Of a DNA stretch of 64,000 nt, positions 44,786 through 53,394 are shown piece after piece. The translations under genes and the position numbers were made by a program. The notes below the pieces were generated by a model. It was not told the DNA's origin. It searched no databases and worked only from the letters and a program-made list of their open reading frames with translations. How positions within the stretch are numbered: the first letter of the stretch is position 1; every line of letters begins with the position of its first letter. The stretch is from NCBI GenBank assembly GCA_947462335.1, contig OX381716.1, forward strand, positions 2,097,438 to 2,161,437, written 5' to 3'. This DNA is from Harmothoe impar (lineage: Eukaryota > Annelida > Polychaeta > Phyllodocida > Polynoidae).

Positions 44786-45335
44786 AGTAGTATAGTATGT
44801 ATCGGAACGGGACTATAGTTAAGTACTGTTTATTACTCAATCGACATGCAGCCAATCAGAGGCCTCCATTTGGTCACGTGACCGGAAGTGACCTACTTAG
44901 GGGATTAGTGGTGCATTCTGGGTAACCCTGCAGCCAATCAGAGGCCACCATTTGGTCACGTGACCGGAAGTGACCTACTTAGGGGGATTAGTGGTGCATT
45001 CTGGGTAACCTACTGACCTACTTAGGGGACCGGAAGTGACGTCATATGACCTAATTTAGGATCACATGACCGGAAGTGACCTGGTGAGTCACGTGAGCGG
45101 AAGTGACGTCACATGACCTAATGGCCGACCGGAAGTGAGTGACCTCATTGAAGATCACGTGACCGGAAGTGACTTGATTGATCACGTGAGCGGAAGAAGA
45201 AGTTTTTTTGTTTAGGAAGTGAGGGTCTTTAGGATCACGTGACTGGAAGCGACGTCGTCACATGAGTGACGCTTTAAGAGACTGCGCGACTTACTAGTAA
45301 AAGAAGACGTATGAAAATAAAAACACAACAATATT
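44786..45335. repeat. left terminal inverted repeat
   Basis: Outer 128 bp match the right end with one mismatch. Inside, both ends are built of repeated TCACGTGACCGGAAGTGAC-like modules with TGACGTCA and CCAATCAGAGGC words. Inward, AAGAAGACGTATGAAAATAA also matches the reverse of the right side, so homology runs to about 45,335, just short of the polymerase stop. CGGAAGTGA occurs about seven times. GTGCATTCTGGGTAAC occurs twice on this side only. Confidence 0.85.
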
Positions 45336-45411
45336 TTATTTTATTTTCTTTATTTATTTTTTTTTCAATCTTGATAAACACTCTATTTTTTTGAAAAGAT
45401 GCACACGCTTA

Positions 45412-45417
45412 TTTATT
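45412..45417 (-). terminator. polyadenylation signal of the polymerase gene
   Basis: AATAAA on the minus strand, six bases beyond the stop codon of the polymerase. Further TTTATT words on the plus strand follow within about 70 bp. The compact spacing fits a virus-like element. Confidence 0.5.
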
Positions 45418-45422
45418 TTTTT

Positions 45423-48400
45423 TCATATCTCTAAAGGACTCGTTGTCACACCGTCAGAATGCACGCGACGCTTATAATACAAGTAGCGCACGCCGTCTTT
45501 CTCTATGGTGTAGGTGACCATTTTGTTTCGCACCACTTTGAAGTTTCTATTTACAGCAATGAGAGTTTTTCGTTGGCGAAGAACATCCAAGAAGTCGTCT
45601 GGTTCCTGAGGGTTTTGTTTCTTCTGTACGCCTTTTGCACTCCATTTTTTGGATTTTCTTTCACCGGTGTCGCTGACTCGATCGTAGCAAATGTAAGTCT
45701 TAGGGTTGAGACTTAGGATCCCGTCACCTTCCCACTCCGCTTTCATAAGCCCCGAAGTTCTCAGATCGTGAAGGTACCGTCTCTCACAACATCCGCCGGG
45801 CGGCGGACACCATTCTCGCACTCTTTCCGTTTTTGTCTTCACGAAAAGCTCTAAGTGATCGTCGCACACCGCTGTCGGAAGCCACTTTCGTTTCTCTCTG
45901 AAGTACGTCTCTCTCAGGCGAGGTTTGACTAGGTCATCCAACGTGTCACCGCTGAGAGCCATGTAAAGACTGTCGGTGTCCATTTGACAAAGGGCATAAT
46001 CGCGCCGATCAACGAATCTATCCAAGAAGTCGTATGTGAACTCTAACATTTTCAACTTCGCGTACTGGTATACCATGAACCCTATTTGAATAGGGAGGTT
46101 GTTCTTGACTGTTTTCGGTTGTAGTTCGACTTCAAACAGATCGGAACTCAACTCGGACGCCTTTTTGAAGCGCCACGAATTGGCCAATAGTTCGAACTTC
46201 CGACTGTCAGTGTATCTCACCGCTGTGTGTTTTTCTTTGTTGCAGATTGTTTTACCGTACGTAGCGTTTCCCATTAACTTGTAACAGTCTGACAGAATTT
46301 TCTCGTTCTCGTTCACGTCGCCACGTCTTCGCGCCGCCGTTACTTCGTCCGCGAAACCGGCAAAGGAGCGTTTAGGTAGGTATTCTACCACCAGCTGCAC
46401 TTTGGTGACTATCAAACCGTGCTCTAAATACCACTTGAGAAGCGGCGTTCCCAAGAGAATATTTTTTCCGTGGTAACTCCCTATCAGACATCTCTGAGGC
46501 GTGTTCAACAGCTTTTCTTCCTGCGCAAAGTCTGACATGTGAGGGCCTATGTCCGATTTTGAAACGGTCGCGTTCTTGAAAACGGGGGTCATTTCTTCGA
46601 AGTAGTCTCGTAGGTGAGGCGGCGTAGTGATGTCCACTTGAACTAAACCGAACATTTTCTCCTCTTTCACAGCGGAAAGGATGTCGCTCTCGCTCATCGC
46701 GTTTCGAGACACTTTCAAAGCGTCAACCTTCCAGCGTTGTTGGGAGGCCTTGACCCGCTCATCTCGACGCTTCATCTCTCGCCATTCGCACTCCCACACG
46801 ACGACCAGCTTGTGACCTAGCGCTTTCAAGTAAGCGCTTACTCTGGTCGTTCTGTCGCGTCTCTCCTCTCTCAGTGAAGCGCACTGATATCGGTGCGACG
46901 GTATGCACTCGTGAGCGTGGAACCAACACCCGTGAAACTGGAAAACCGTATTAGAGGCCGCGTGAAACCCGTCCACGCGAATTCTCCGACAGCCTACAAC
47001 CATCTCGCCGCCGTTCAAAGCATCGCGCAGTTTGACGTCGCGGTCGTGCTCTACGAAGCGTAACCACTCCAAAGCGCTGTGAGAGTTTCTTTGCCTAATT
47101 TCGGGCTTGAACTCGGTCTCGGGCCGTCTCACCGCGTAATAGCCCGTGCAGTGCGCTTCGCTCATGCAGCGCAAGTACAGAGAGTTAGCGTCTAGTCCTA
47201 GGATGTGTTGGCACGGTCTCGCCTCTTCGCCGTACTTGTGCTCCCTTATCCGCGTGGTGCCCTTCTCGTGAAATCTATGGAAGATGATGGAAGGACCGCC
47301 GACTAGATTTTCTTTGATCAGAGCGTGGAGGACGGCGTCGAACTGGGGGAACGTTGTGAACGCGTCTTCTAGGTTTTGGAAGAGGAACCGTAAAGTCAAA
47401 CCAGCGAGAGAAACTCCGTCTTTCAACATGTCAATGCCGCGATCTTGGAAAAATTTAGCGTGATTTTTCAGAGCTTCTATGAAAGGTTTGACGTCTTTGT
47501 TGTTGTAGTGGATCAAGTAGTCTTCCATAGTTTGCATCTTCTCGTCGGACCAAACTTTCTGACATGCGGCGTAGTTGGATTCGGACATTTTGACGCCCGT
47601 CAGCTCGCTGTCGAAAGCCGATCTCGGTGGCAGCGTTCTGTTTGCCAGTTTCCTGGTAGACGTCATCCATTCGTAAGGAAAGTGACCTTTCTCTTCGTTC
47701 CTGGTGAAAGCTCGCAAATAGGTCGCGTAGTTGTAACCGGGTGCCAAATAGTTGACTACGTCCAAGAAAACCGTGTGCTGTGTGTAAACCGCCAAGTATT
47801 GATTGCTTCTCTTTATGACGCTGAATTCTTGGTTTCTTCGGTCTCCGGAGGCGAAGAACGAGTGAAGGCGTATTTTGATCAGGTTCAAGTCGTAACGCCC
47901 CGAGTTGAAGCCCACGACTGGAGCTTGACGGATGTATCTCAGAAGACGCTTCTTCAGTTGAACTAACGGGTGTCTGGTCTGAGCCGCAGCGAAGCCGCCT
48001 GGAGAAGGGGTGAACGTCGCCTCCTCCAGCAGGAGAGCTTCACCTATCGCCGCATCTAACTTCGCTAAGGTCGGTCGGTAAAGTTCTAGCACAGCTTCTC
48101 CGATGACTTTGGCGTTCTCGTTTATGTGATTTAAAACTCGGTCCAACAAGGGGTCGGAATCTGCGTCGGATTCTCTGACGAAGCAGACGGGCCCCTCCCA
48201 CCCCGGAAAGTCGGATGCGACGCTAGCCGACAAAGGGACGTGATCCCACAGCAGGGACACGTGTTCCGTCGACGGTTCTTTGCACGGTCTGAAGAAAGCC
48301 TCGAAATCGAAGGCGATCTTGTAAGGGTAGATTCCGGAATGTCCGTCGGGGGGAAAAATGGAGAAGTCTGCTAGCGCTTCGAAAATCGTTCTCGAATTTT

Positions 48401-49547
48401 GGTAGATGCCACCTACGTAGCGCAACTTGACTTGTCGGCAAGAGGAAAGCTGGTTCCTGTGTCTCTTCAGCAAGAACTCGGTGGTGAACGCCGCCTTACA
48501 CTTGCAACATTCGTATATGCCCGCGTACGCGTTGAAGTCCGTGACGAGAGAGACGTGCAAACCGCCTTTCGCCTTCAGGTGTAGGTTGACTTTACCTCGG
48601 GCGGCCAGAGTTCTGGAAGGCGGTCTGATCAGAGTAACGCGTCTTCTCAACTTCCGCCCCGGCACTTGACGCGACGCGGTGTAAACCGCTATCTGTACGT
48701 CAAACAAGTTCTCTAACGCGGGTAAGTCGCGGATGTTCAGACCCGGAAAGGATTCAGGTGTGGCAGCGGGACAGAACTGACGTAACAAATCTGAAGCGCG
48801 CTTGCTGGTCTTGTATAAGTGAAAGGAAATGCAGCGGAAGATGCAGAGGTTGTCCTTGTTGGGAAAATCTAACACGCCGCTTCTCTTTCCAACTCGACCA
48901 GCCTGAGTGATCCTACCGCCTATGGGGAATTCCCCCGGTCCCATGTAAACGCAAATGTTCAAATTGGTAGGAAAAAGAACGTGCCACTTGGTGTCAGCGT
49001 CGCAAAGTTTCCGTACTTCCTCGCAAGCGACGGTGTTTTCCATCTTTGAGAGGAGCTCTTCCAAAGTTTCTGAATTAGTTATAGTAGGGAGCGGTTGTAT
49101 GAGAGTTGCGTTGTTCTGGGAGGCGTGAAAGTAGCGCAGTTTGCTCTTGTCTTCTCTGTGTTGTAAGAGTAAGCCTACCGAGAAACCCACTTTGTATCTG
49201 AATCTTTGTGTCAAGTGAATGCGACGCATAGTATCTACAGCGTCACTCAACTCGCCGGTTGGTAGCCTGAAGTTTGTTACACTCACGCGAGTCCCGTGCA
49301 TCCTGACGCCCGTTTGTATCGCAGGCCAATTCGCCGTGAACGTTTCCTCCCCGTTCGGTACAGCACATATGCGCGGAGGGACGGTCACCCCGTCCAGAGA
49401 TTCGCGTCGACAGGCGATCTTTCGGCAATCGCCTTCGCCGCATAGAGGGCAAAACTTAGGTACTACTCTACAATTTTCTACGTGTCTCTCGTGGTTGTAC
49501 GGTCTTTTAAACATTTTGAAACACTTTTCGCATACGTACTGTGTCAT
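45423..49547 (-). CDS. family-B DNA polymerase (protein-primed type) with N-terminal zinc fingers
   Basis: 1,374 residues from a genuine ATG. N-terminus: C2H2-like finger (C6, C9, H19, H22) and a second cysteine cluster (C33, C36, C41, C46). Residues about 225-335 resemble an OTU-type papain fold (KDNLCIFRC with C235, and H331), followed by another finger (C347, C350, H363, C370). Exonuclease motifs: FDFEAF (D414, E416), GFNSGRYD (N548, D553) and YNNKD (Y681, D685). Polymerase motifs: A, DANSLY (D786); B, KLMGNATYG (K1090-G1098); C, DTDS (D1190, D1192); thumb KTY (K1283) and SAKGV. An insertion between A and B carries FHGCWFHAHEC and WECEW, as in other Polinton/Maverick polymerases. All catalytic residues are present, so it is probably active and would copy the element from its ends with a protein primer. 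Minus-strand neighbour upstream at 188 bp. Confidence 0.92.
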   Translation of the reverse strand: MTQYVCEKCFKMFKRPYNHERHVENCRVVPKFCPLCGEGDCRKIACRRESLDGVTVPPRICAVPNGEETFTANWPAIQTGVRMHGTRVSVTNFRLPTGELSDAVDTMRRIHLTQRFRYKVGFSVGLLLQHREDKSKLRYFHASQNNATLIQPLPTITNSETLEELLSKMENTVACEEVRKLCDADTKWHVLFPTNLNICVYMGPGEFPIGGRITQAGRVGKRSGVLDFPNKDNLCIFRCISFHLYKTSKRASDLLRQFCPAATPESFPGLNIRDLPALENLFDVQIAVYTASRQVPGRKLRRRVTLIRPPSRTLAARGKVNLHLKAKGGLHVSLVTDFNAYAGIYECCKCKAAFTTEFLLKRHRNQLSSCRQVKLRYVGGIYQNSRTIFEALADFSIFPPDGHSGIYPYKIAFDFEAFFRPCKEPSTEHVSLLWDHVPLSASVASDFPGWEGPVCFVRESDADSDPLLDRVLNHINENAKVIGEAVLELYRPTLAKLDAAIGEALLLEEATFTPSPGGFAAAQTRHPLVQLKKRLLRYIRQAPVVGFNSGRYDLNLIKIRLHSFFASGDRRNQEFSVIKRSNQYLAVYTQHTVFLDVVNYLAPGYNYATYLRAFTRNEEKGHFPYEWMTSTRKLANRTLPPRSAFDSELTGVKMSESNYAACQKVWSDEKMQTMEDYLIHYNNKDVKPFIEALKNHAKFFQDRGIDMLKDGVSLAGLTLRFLFQNLEDAFTTFPQFDAVLHALIKENLVGGPSIIFHRFHEKGTTRIREHKYGEEARPCQHILGLDANSLYLRCMSEAHCTGYYAVRRPETEFKPEIRQRNSHSALEWLRFVEHDRDVKLRDALNGGEMVVGCRRIRVDGFHAASNTVFQFHGCWFHAHECIPSHRYQCASLREERRDRTTRVSAYLKALGHKLVVVWECEWREMKRRDERVKASQQRWKVDALKVSRNAMSESDILSAVKEEKMFGLVQVDITTPPHLRDYFEEMTPVFKNATVSKSDIGPHMSDFAQEEKLLNTPQRCLIGSYHGKNILLGTPLLKWYLEHGLIVTKVQLVVEYLPKRSFAGFADEVTAARRRGDVNENEKILSDCYKLMGNATYGKTICNKEKHTAVRYTDSRKFELLANSWRFKKASELSSDLFEVELQPKTVKNNLPIQIGFMVYQYAKLKMLEFTYDFLDRFVDRRDYALCQMDTDSLYMALSGDTLDDLVKPRLRETYFREKRKWLPTAVCDDHLELFVKTKTERVREWCPPPGGCCERRYLHDLRTSGLMKAEWEGDGILSLNPKTYICYDRVSDTGERKSKKWSAKGVQKKQNPQEPDDFLDVLRQRKTLIAVNRNFKVVRNKMVTYTIEKDGVRYLYYKRRVHSDGVTTSPLEI

Positions 49548-49589
49548 GTTTTTTTTTTCACTCAGTTACCAACTACTTAGCCGTCTAAC

Positions 49590-49670
49590 TATCTATCTAT
49601 CTATCAATCTATCTGTCTATCTATCTATCTATTTATCTTTCTGTCTGCTGTCTGTGTATCCGTCTGTCTG
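49590..49670 (+). repeat. TCTA/TCTG microsatellite between the two minus genes
   Basis: CTATCTATCTATC passing into CTGTCTGTCTGTC lies in the gap of 188 bp between the polymerase start (49,547) and the PC4-like stop (49,736). The gap would have to hold any separate polymerase promoter. No TATA box is evident there, so a shared transcript is possible. A GTGTGTGTGCGCGC run follows at 49,696. Confidence 0.7.
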
Positions 49671-49735
49671 TCTCATACAGCGTACGTCAAACGCTGTGTG
49701 TGTGTGTGTGTGCGCGCGTGAGCGTTGAGCGTCTC

Positions 49736-51316
49736 TCATTCCGAATCTATGCCGAGATATTTCAGAATGATCTCTGTTTTGTCATCCAACTCTTTGAGCG
49801 CTCTGGCGGACAGCGTCACTCCCTGCTGTGTGGGTTTTTTGTCAGGACCTTCGTACTTGCGCACGTGGACGAGGTTCTTACCGCTGTAGTAGCTCACAGC
49901 TGCGTACACTTCGCTCTCCTCATCCAGCACTGCGAACCAGGGGGTGTGATTAGGTTTTCCTTGCGCGGCCGCTGTGTCGCGTATGCGCACCACTGCGCGG
50001 ATATCGGCGATGCGTGCTATGAGCTCGCGCAGCGCGTCGGCCGTGAAGTGCACTCGCTTGCTTCTGGTCAGAGACGCCTCTTTCACCTGGCCGTCTTTTG
50101 TGTAGCGCGGCCTCCTAGACAGTCTAGCCACGTCCTCCCAGATCTCCAGCGTCAAAGCTCCGTCTAAGCAGAACTCTAACCCGAGAGGACGGGAGAAGGT
50201 TTTCTCTGCTTCTTCTCGTCCATCTCGTTCTTTTTCTTGTATTTTTCTCTTCTTACTAGGCCTTGTTGTTCTGGAACTCACCTTAGAACGTTTCACACCC
50301 GCAGGATGAGTAACACCATCAGCGTGAGCTGAATCAGCAGCAGAACCGATAGCAGGAGCAGCGTCAGCGCTGGTGGTATCCGAGGCCTCGTTGTTGGAAC
50401 AGCGCAGCCACACGCCGTCGGTGCTGAGTGTAGCGGTAGAAGATGAAGCGCCGCCGCCCTCGTAAGGTGGCGGTGAGGGCAGTCGCCACGGACCGGACGG
50501 GACGCTACTAGTGGAGGAAGTGAGGTCGAAAGGTCGAAGAGGGAAGCCGAAAAACGTACCGCCCACCCCTTTCCCTTCGGGTTGTTCGTACGCCTCGTCG
50601 TCAGCGTCGTTCTCTGTCTCACCCTGTTGCTGCTCCTCCTCCTCTTCTTCTCGGTTTAGGGGCTGAGTGTCCGAATAGCTGTCACTCTCAGCGCGAGCGG
50701 CGTCGAGGGCGTCAGTCGATGTAGTGGTGGAGGAGAGGGGCTGTGCAACGTGCGGCAGGTCATCAAAGTCATCAACAGTAGTGGGGAGGTAAAAACCCGG
50801 TTGCCAGTACTGCGCTGTGCCAGGAGCGTTGTCGTCAGTAGTAGTAGCGGTAGCAGCAGGTGCAGCAGAAGCAGCAGCAGCAGCAGCAGCAGGCGCAGCA
50901 GCAGACGCAACAGTAGCAGGCGCAGCAGCCTCAGCAGGCGCAGCAGTAGCAGGCGCAGCGGTAGCAGGTGCAGCAGCAGCAGCAGCAGCCGCAGCAGGCG
51001 GGGCGGCAGTAGCAGCGGCAGCGCGCTTAGCAGCAACGTGTACCGTCGCGAGTGTAACAACGTCGCTAGCACGACGACTACTACCAGTAGTACTACTACT
51101 ACTACTACTACTACTACTAGTACTACTACTGCTACTACTACTGCTACTACTACTACTACTGCCGCGAGCGCTCGCTACAGCGGGAGGGTGATAAGACCAA
51201 GCGGCTGCGGCGGTAGTCTCATGTTCAGTAGCAAGAGGAGGCACTGACGCTAAACGAGCGCTGTTCCGCGTAGTCTTCTTGTTCTTGAACTGCGCTAGGA
51301 GTTGTCTTTTGCTCAT
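49736..51316 (-). CDS. low-complexity protein with two PC4-like C-terminal domains
   Basis: The first ATG of the frame is at 51,316 in the context CACCACCATGA, giving 526 residues; the longer frame starts with TTG and is rejected. The N-terminal third has long poly-Ser and poly-Ala runs coded by AGT and GCA/GCT microsatellites. The middle is acidic (REEEEEEQQQ). A basic stretch (RPSKKRKIQEKER, near 352-364) could be a nuclear signal. The C-terminal 145 residues contain what look like two PC4/p15 units: about 383-440 (ASLTRSKRVHFTADALREL) and 460-520 (NLVHVRKYE, KPTQQGVTLSARALKEL). PC4 folds bind single-stranded DNA, so a role as ssDNA-binding or transcription cofactor for the element is likely. 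Assignment is by pattern only. Confidence 0.7.
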   Translation of the reverse strand: MSKRQLLAQFKNKKTTRNSARLASVPPLATEHETTAAAAWSYHPPAVASARGSSSSSSSSSSSSSTSSSSSSSSSTTGSSRRASDVVTLATVHVAAKRAAAATAAPPAAAAAAAAAPATAAPATAAPAEAAAPATVASAAAPAAAAAAASAAPAATATTTDDNAPGTAQYWQPGFYLPTTVDDFDDLPHVAQPLSSTTTSTDALDAARAESDSYSDTQPLNREEEEEEQQQGETENDADDEAYEQPEGKGVGGTFFGFPLRPFDLTSSTSSVPSGPWRLPSPPPYEGGGASSSTATLSTDGVWLRCSNNEASDTTSADAAPAIGSAADSAHADGVTHPAGVKRSKVSSRTTRPSKKRKIQEKERDGREEAEKTFSRPLGLEFCLDGALTLEIWEDVARLSRRPRYTKDGQVKEASLTRSKRVHFTADALRELIARIADIRAVVRIRDTAAAQGKPNHTPWFAVLDEESEVYAAVSYYSGKNLVHVRKYEGPDKKPTQQGVTLSARALKELDDKTEIILKYLGIDSE

Positions 51317-51374
51317 GGTGGTGACTGTAGAGAGCAGCAAAAGAATGAGTGAGTGAATGGAGGTTTCCAGACCC

Positions 51375-51382
51375 CTTATATA
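51375..51382 (-). promoter_or_regulatory. TATA box of the PC4-like gene
   Basis: TATATAAG on the minus strand, 59 bp before the ATG at 51,316. Transcription would begin near 51,350, leaving the TTG frame start almost at the cap and confirming the ATG as start. The minus-strand operon-like pair (PC4-like, polymerase) may be driven from here. Confidence 0.6.
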
Positions 51383-51401
51383 CGCCTTCTCGCTTCTAGA
51401 G

Positions 51402-51775
51402 CTAAGCTACTTACTGACCCTGTTCAGCTGCCGCCGGCTGGCCGGCGGCCATTCACAAAGAGAAACAAAAGACATAAGGCATGACGTTTTCAGCTGGATC
51501 CCTTTCCCCCCTTTTGAGAGATCGACTGTCATGAGCTAAGCCGCTTACCACCCTGTTCAGCAATTCAACGCGCATTAGCTGTATAAAGGATTAAGCGGTT
51601 GCTGCCGTCGACTGACCGGCGGCCATTCACAAAGACATAAGGTATGACGTTTTCAGCTGGATCCCTTTCCCCTCTTTTTTTTTTTTGAGGGATCCACTGT
51701 CGTGAGCTAAGCCGCTTACCACCCTGTTCAGCCATTCAGCGCGCGTTAGCTGTATAAAGGATTAACGGTGATGAG
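51402..51775 (+). repeat. direct repeats in the divergent promoter region
   Basis: Two units of about 180-200 bp share GCCGGCGGCCATTCACAAAG, ATGACGTTTTCAGCTGGATC and GAGCTAAGCCGCTTACCACC, and each ends with TTAGCTGTATAAAGGATTAA, which has a plus-strand TATA-like word. A third degenerate copy of the CGTTTTCAGCTGG part is near 52,120-52,185. A near-palindrome, CCGCCGGC TG GCCGGCGG, is at 51,431-51,448. It lies between divergent genes and could combine promoter and regulatory functions. Confidence 0.75.
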
Positions 51776-52262
51776 CTTAGAGTGTGTATACAAAAAAAAA
51801 CTACAGGAGGCGTGTGGCGTGAAGCAGGACCCCCCTAAGACGAACGTGTCTGTCTGTGAGTTGAGGCGTGTGCATGTGGTGAGCGACTTAAGTGTAAGAC
51901 AAAAAAAAAATCACCACCTCCTGCCGTGGTGAGTAGACCGGGCCGGCCAGGCGGCGGCCGGCTAGTTCAATAGGGAGGGGTGACAGCTGACTAAGGCTGT
52001 GCATGAAAAAAATCCGATTTTCACCTGACCTCTGACGTTTGTTACAATGAATGTCAGAGGGAGGGAGACGTCCTCAGGTAGGGGGTAGGAGGTAAGGCTA
52101 ATGGATGAGGAAGAAACACCGTTTTCAGCTGGTCTCCACGGATAGCGATGACACACCCCTCGTCATCTAAGCTCTTAAGGAGCGGAGCGGCTGAAAAAGC
52201 GTCATGCGGACAGGTCGCTACACAGCTGGAGTGCTGTTGGAAATGGGATTAAACTCCCTCTG

Positions 52263-52270
52263 TATAAAAA
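52263..52270 (+). promoter_or_regulatory. TATA box of the death-domain gene
   Basis: TATAAAAA 146 bp before the ATG at 52,409. The implied leader of about 115 nt carries a GCC-repeat stretch (52,330-52,395). Earlier TATAAAGG words in the direct repeats (about 51,583 and 51,757) are alternative start regions. Confidence 0.55.
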
Positions 52271-52323
52271 GCTCTGATTTCTGTTGGAAAAAAAACATAT
52301 CGCCTCTGACCACAGTAACGTCT

Positions 52324-52332
52324 ACTACCACC

Positions 52333-52367
<35 letters not shown>

Positions 52368-52396
52368 TACCGCCGCTGCCGCCGCTGCCGCCGCTA
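52324..52396 (+). repeat. GCC trinucleotide repeat in the leader
   Basis: CCGCCGCCGCC with ACC and GCT interruptions, directly upstream of the death-domain start codon. A structured GC-rich leader of this kind could affect translation; that is inference. Confidence 0.8.
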
Positions 52397-52408
52397 AGAC
52401 GAGACGAG

Positions 52409-53149
52409 ATGGCTCAAGCTATTCCACTTTCAAGCTCGCCTTCACCGCCTTGTCCACCTGAAAAAAAGTTAATGCGGCTTGACGACGTGAGACGCGCGAG
52501 GCAGACCGATGGGGAGAACAGAGAGGTAGGACAGCGGCGGTTAGCCTATAGCGACGCCTTGCTTCGTCAACTAGGTAAAGAGTTGAGCGGCTGTTGGAGA
52601 GAGTTGGGCAGTAGCTTAAAAGTTACCGCCGCCCGTATGGATGCTCTAGTAGAGCGCAGTGTCAAGACACCGGAGGAGCTGTGTACGGCGATGTTCCGAG
52701 TCTGGTGGGGTGAAACCCCGCATCGTCATAGATGGGGAGAGCTCGGTCGCGTCTTCACCCGCATTAGACGCGTGGAACTGTTGGCTCAGTGGATGTCCCT
52801 TCTCCACAGACAGGGGTTGGATTTCGAAAACCCCGACTCGCGCGCGATGCATAAGCACTTGGGCACCCTCGGCAGACGTCTAGGTAGCAGGTGGAAAGAG
52901 GTGGGGGACCATTTAAAATTGTCGCCTGAGAGGTTAGATAAGATCGCTGAAGAATGCGAATACGGAGGAAGTCCCGCTGAGTGGGCCTTCCGAGTGTTGA
53001 AAATGTGGCAAGATGAAGCTGACGGTGCCGGCGGTACACCTTTTGAACTCCTTCGAGTGTTGACTGAGGACATGGGAAAGTTTGACCTCGGCATCACGAT
53101 ATTACTTGACTTTATCAAGCAAGAAACAACGAGAACGACGGACATGTGA
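52409..53149 (+). CDS. tandem death-domain protein
   Basis: 246 residues from ATG in the context GAGATGG. After a Ser/Pro-rich start of about 20 residues, two similar units follow. Unit 1 (about 48-132) reads LGKELSGCWRELGSSLKV, then ARMDALVE, PEELCTAMFRVWW and LGRVFTRIRRVELLAQW. Unit 2 (about 148-236) reads LGRRLGSRWKEVGDHLKL, then ERLDKIAEE, PAEWAFRVLKMW and LLRVLTEDMGKFDL. The pattern L..LG..L...W+.LG..L.....+hD.h, a central W and a final h..D/hL is the death-domain signature; W63 and W162 match its conserved tryptophan. No effector domain is attached, so it may act as an adaptor or decoy in host apoptosis or MyD88/FADD-type signalling. Divergent from the replication genes and likely separately regulated. 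Confidence 0.78.
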   Translation: MAQAIPLSSSPSPPCPPEKKLMRLDDVRRARQTDGENREVGQRRLAYSDALLRQLGKELSGCWRELGSSLKVTAARMDALVERSVKTPEELCTAMFRVWWGETPHRHRWGELGRVFTRIRRVELLAQWMSLLHRQGLDFENPDSRAMHKHLGTLGRRLGSRWKEVGDHLKLSPERLDKIAEECEYGGSPAEWAFRVLKMWQDEADGAGGTPFELLRVLTEDMGKFDLGITILLDFIKQETTRTTDM

Positions 53150-53302
53150 ATTGTTGTGTTTTATTTTCATACGTCTTCTTTATTAGTAAGTAAAAAAAAA
53201 ATAATATCATAACAATTAAGAAGCGCGCCCTCTTAAAGTGTCACTTCCTCCAGTCGCAGCTGATCGCCTCATCGAAGCACGTGATAAACAAAAAAAAAAC
53301 GA

Positions 53303-53344
53303 AGAGACACGCTTCTTCCTCTCGAGAGGAAGAAGCGTGTCTCT
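53303..53344. other. perfect 42-bp palindrome
   Basis: AGAGACACGCTTCTTCCTCTC is followed with no spacer by its exact reverse complement, centred on CTCGAG. It lies 154 bp after the death-domain stop. Extruded, it would be a 21-bp-stem cruciform or, in RNA, a long hairpin. It is missing from the left terminal repeat. Role unknown: 3'-end formation, replication or packaging signal are all guesses. Confidence 0.9.
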
Positions 53345-53394
53345 CGATTGAAATCTTTTTCTTTTCTTTTTTTCTTAAAAGAGACAAACGCCCC

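Noticed and set aside
50656..51247. Long Ala-, Ser- and Leu-rich frames on both strands
   Set aside because: Alternative readings of the trinucleotide repeats inside the PC4-like gene.
51317..51340. Upstream extension of the PC4-like frame
   Set aside because: The extended frame begins with TTG; the first ATG is at 51,316 in a strong context and downstream of a TATA box.
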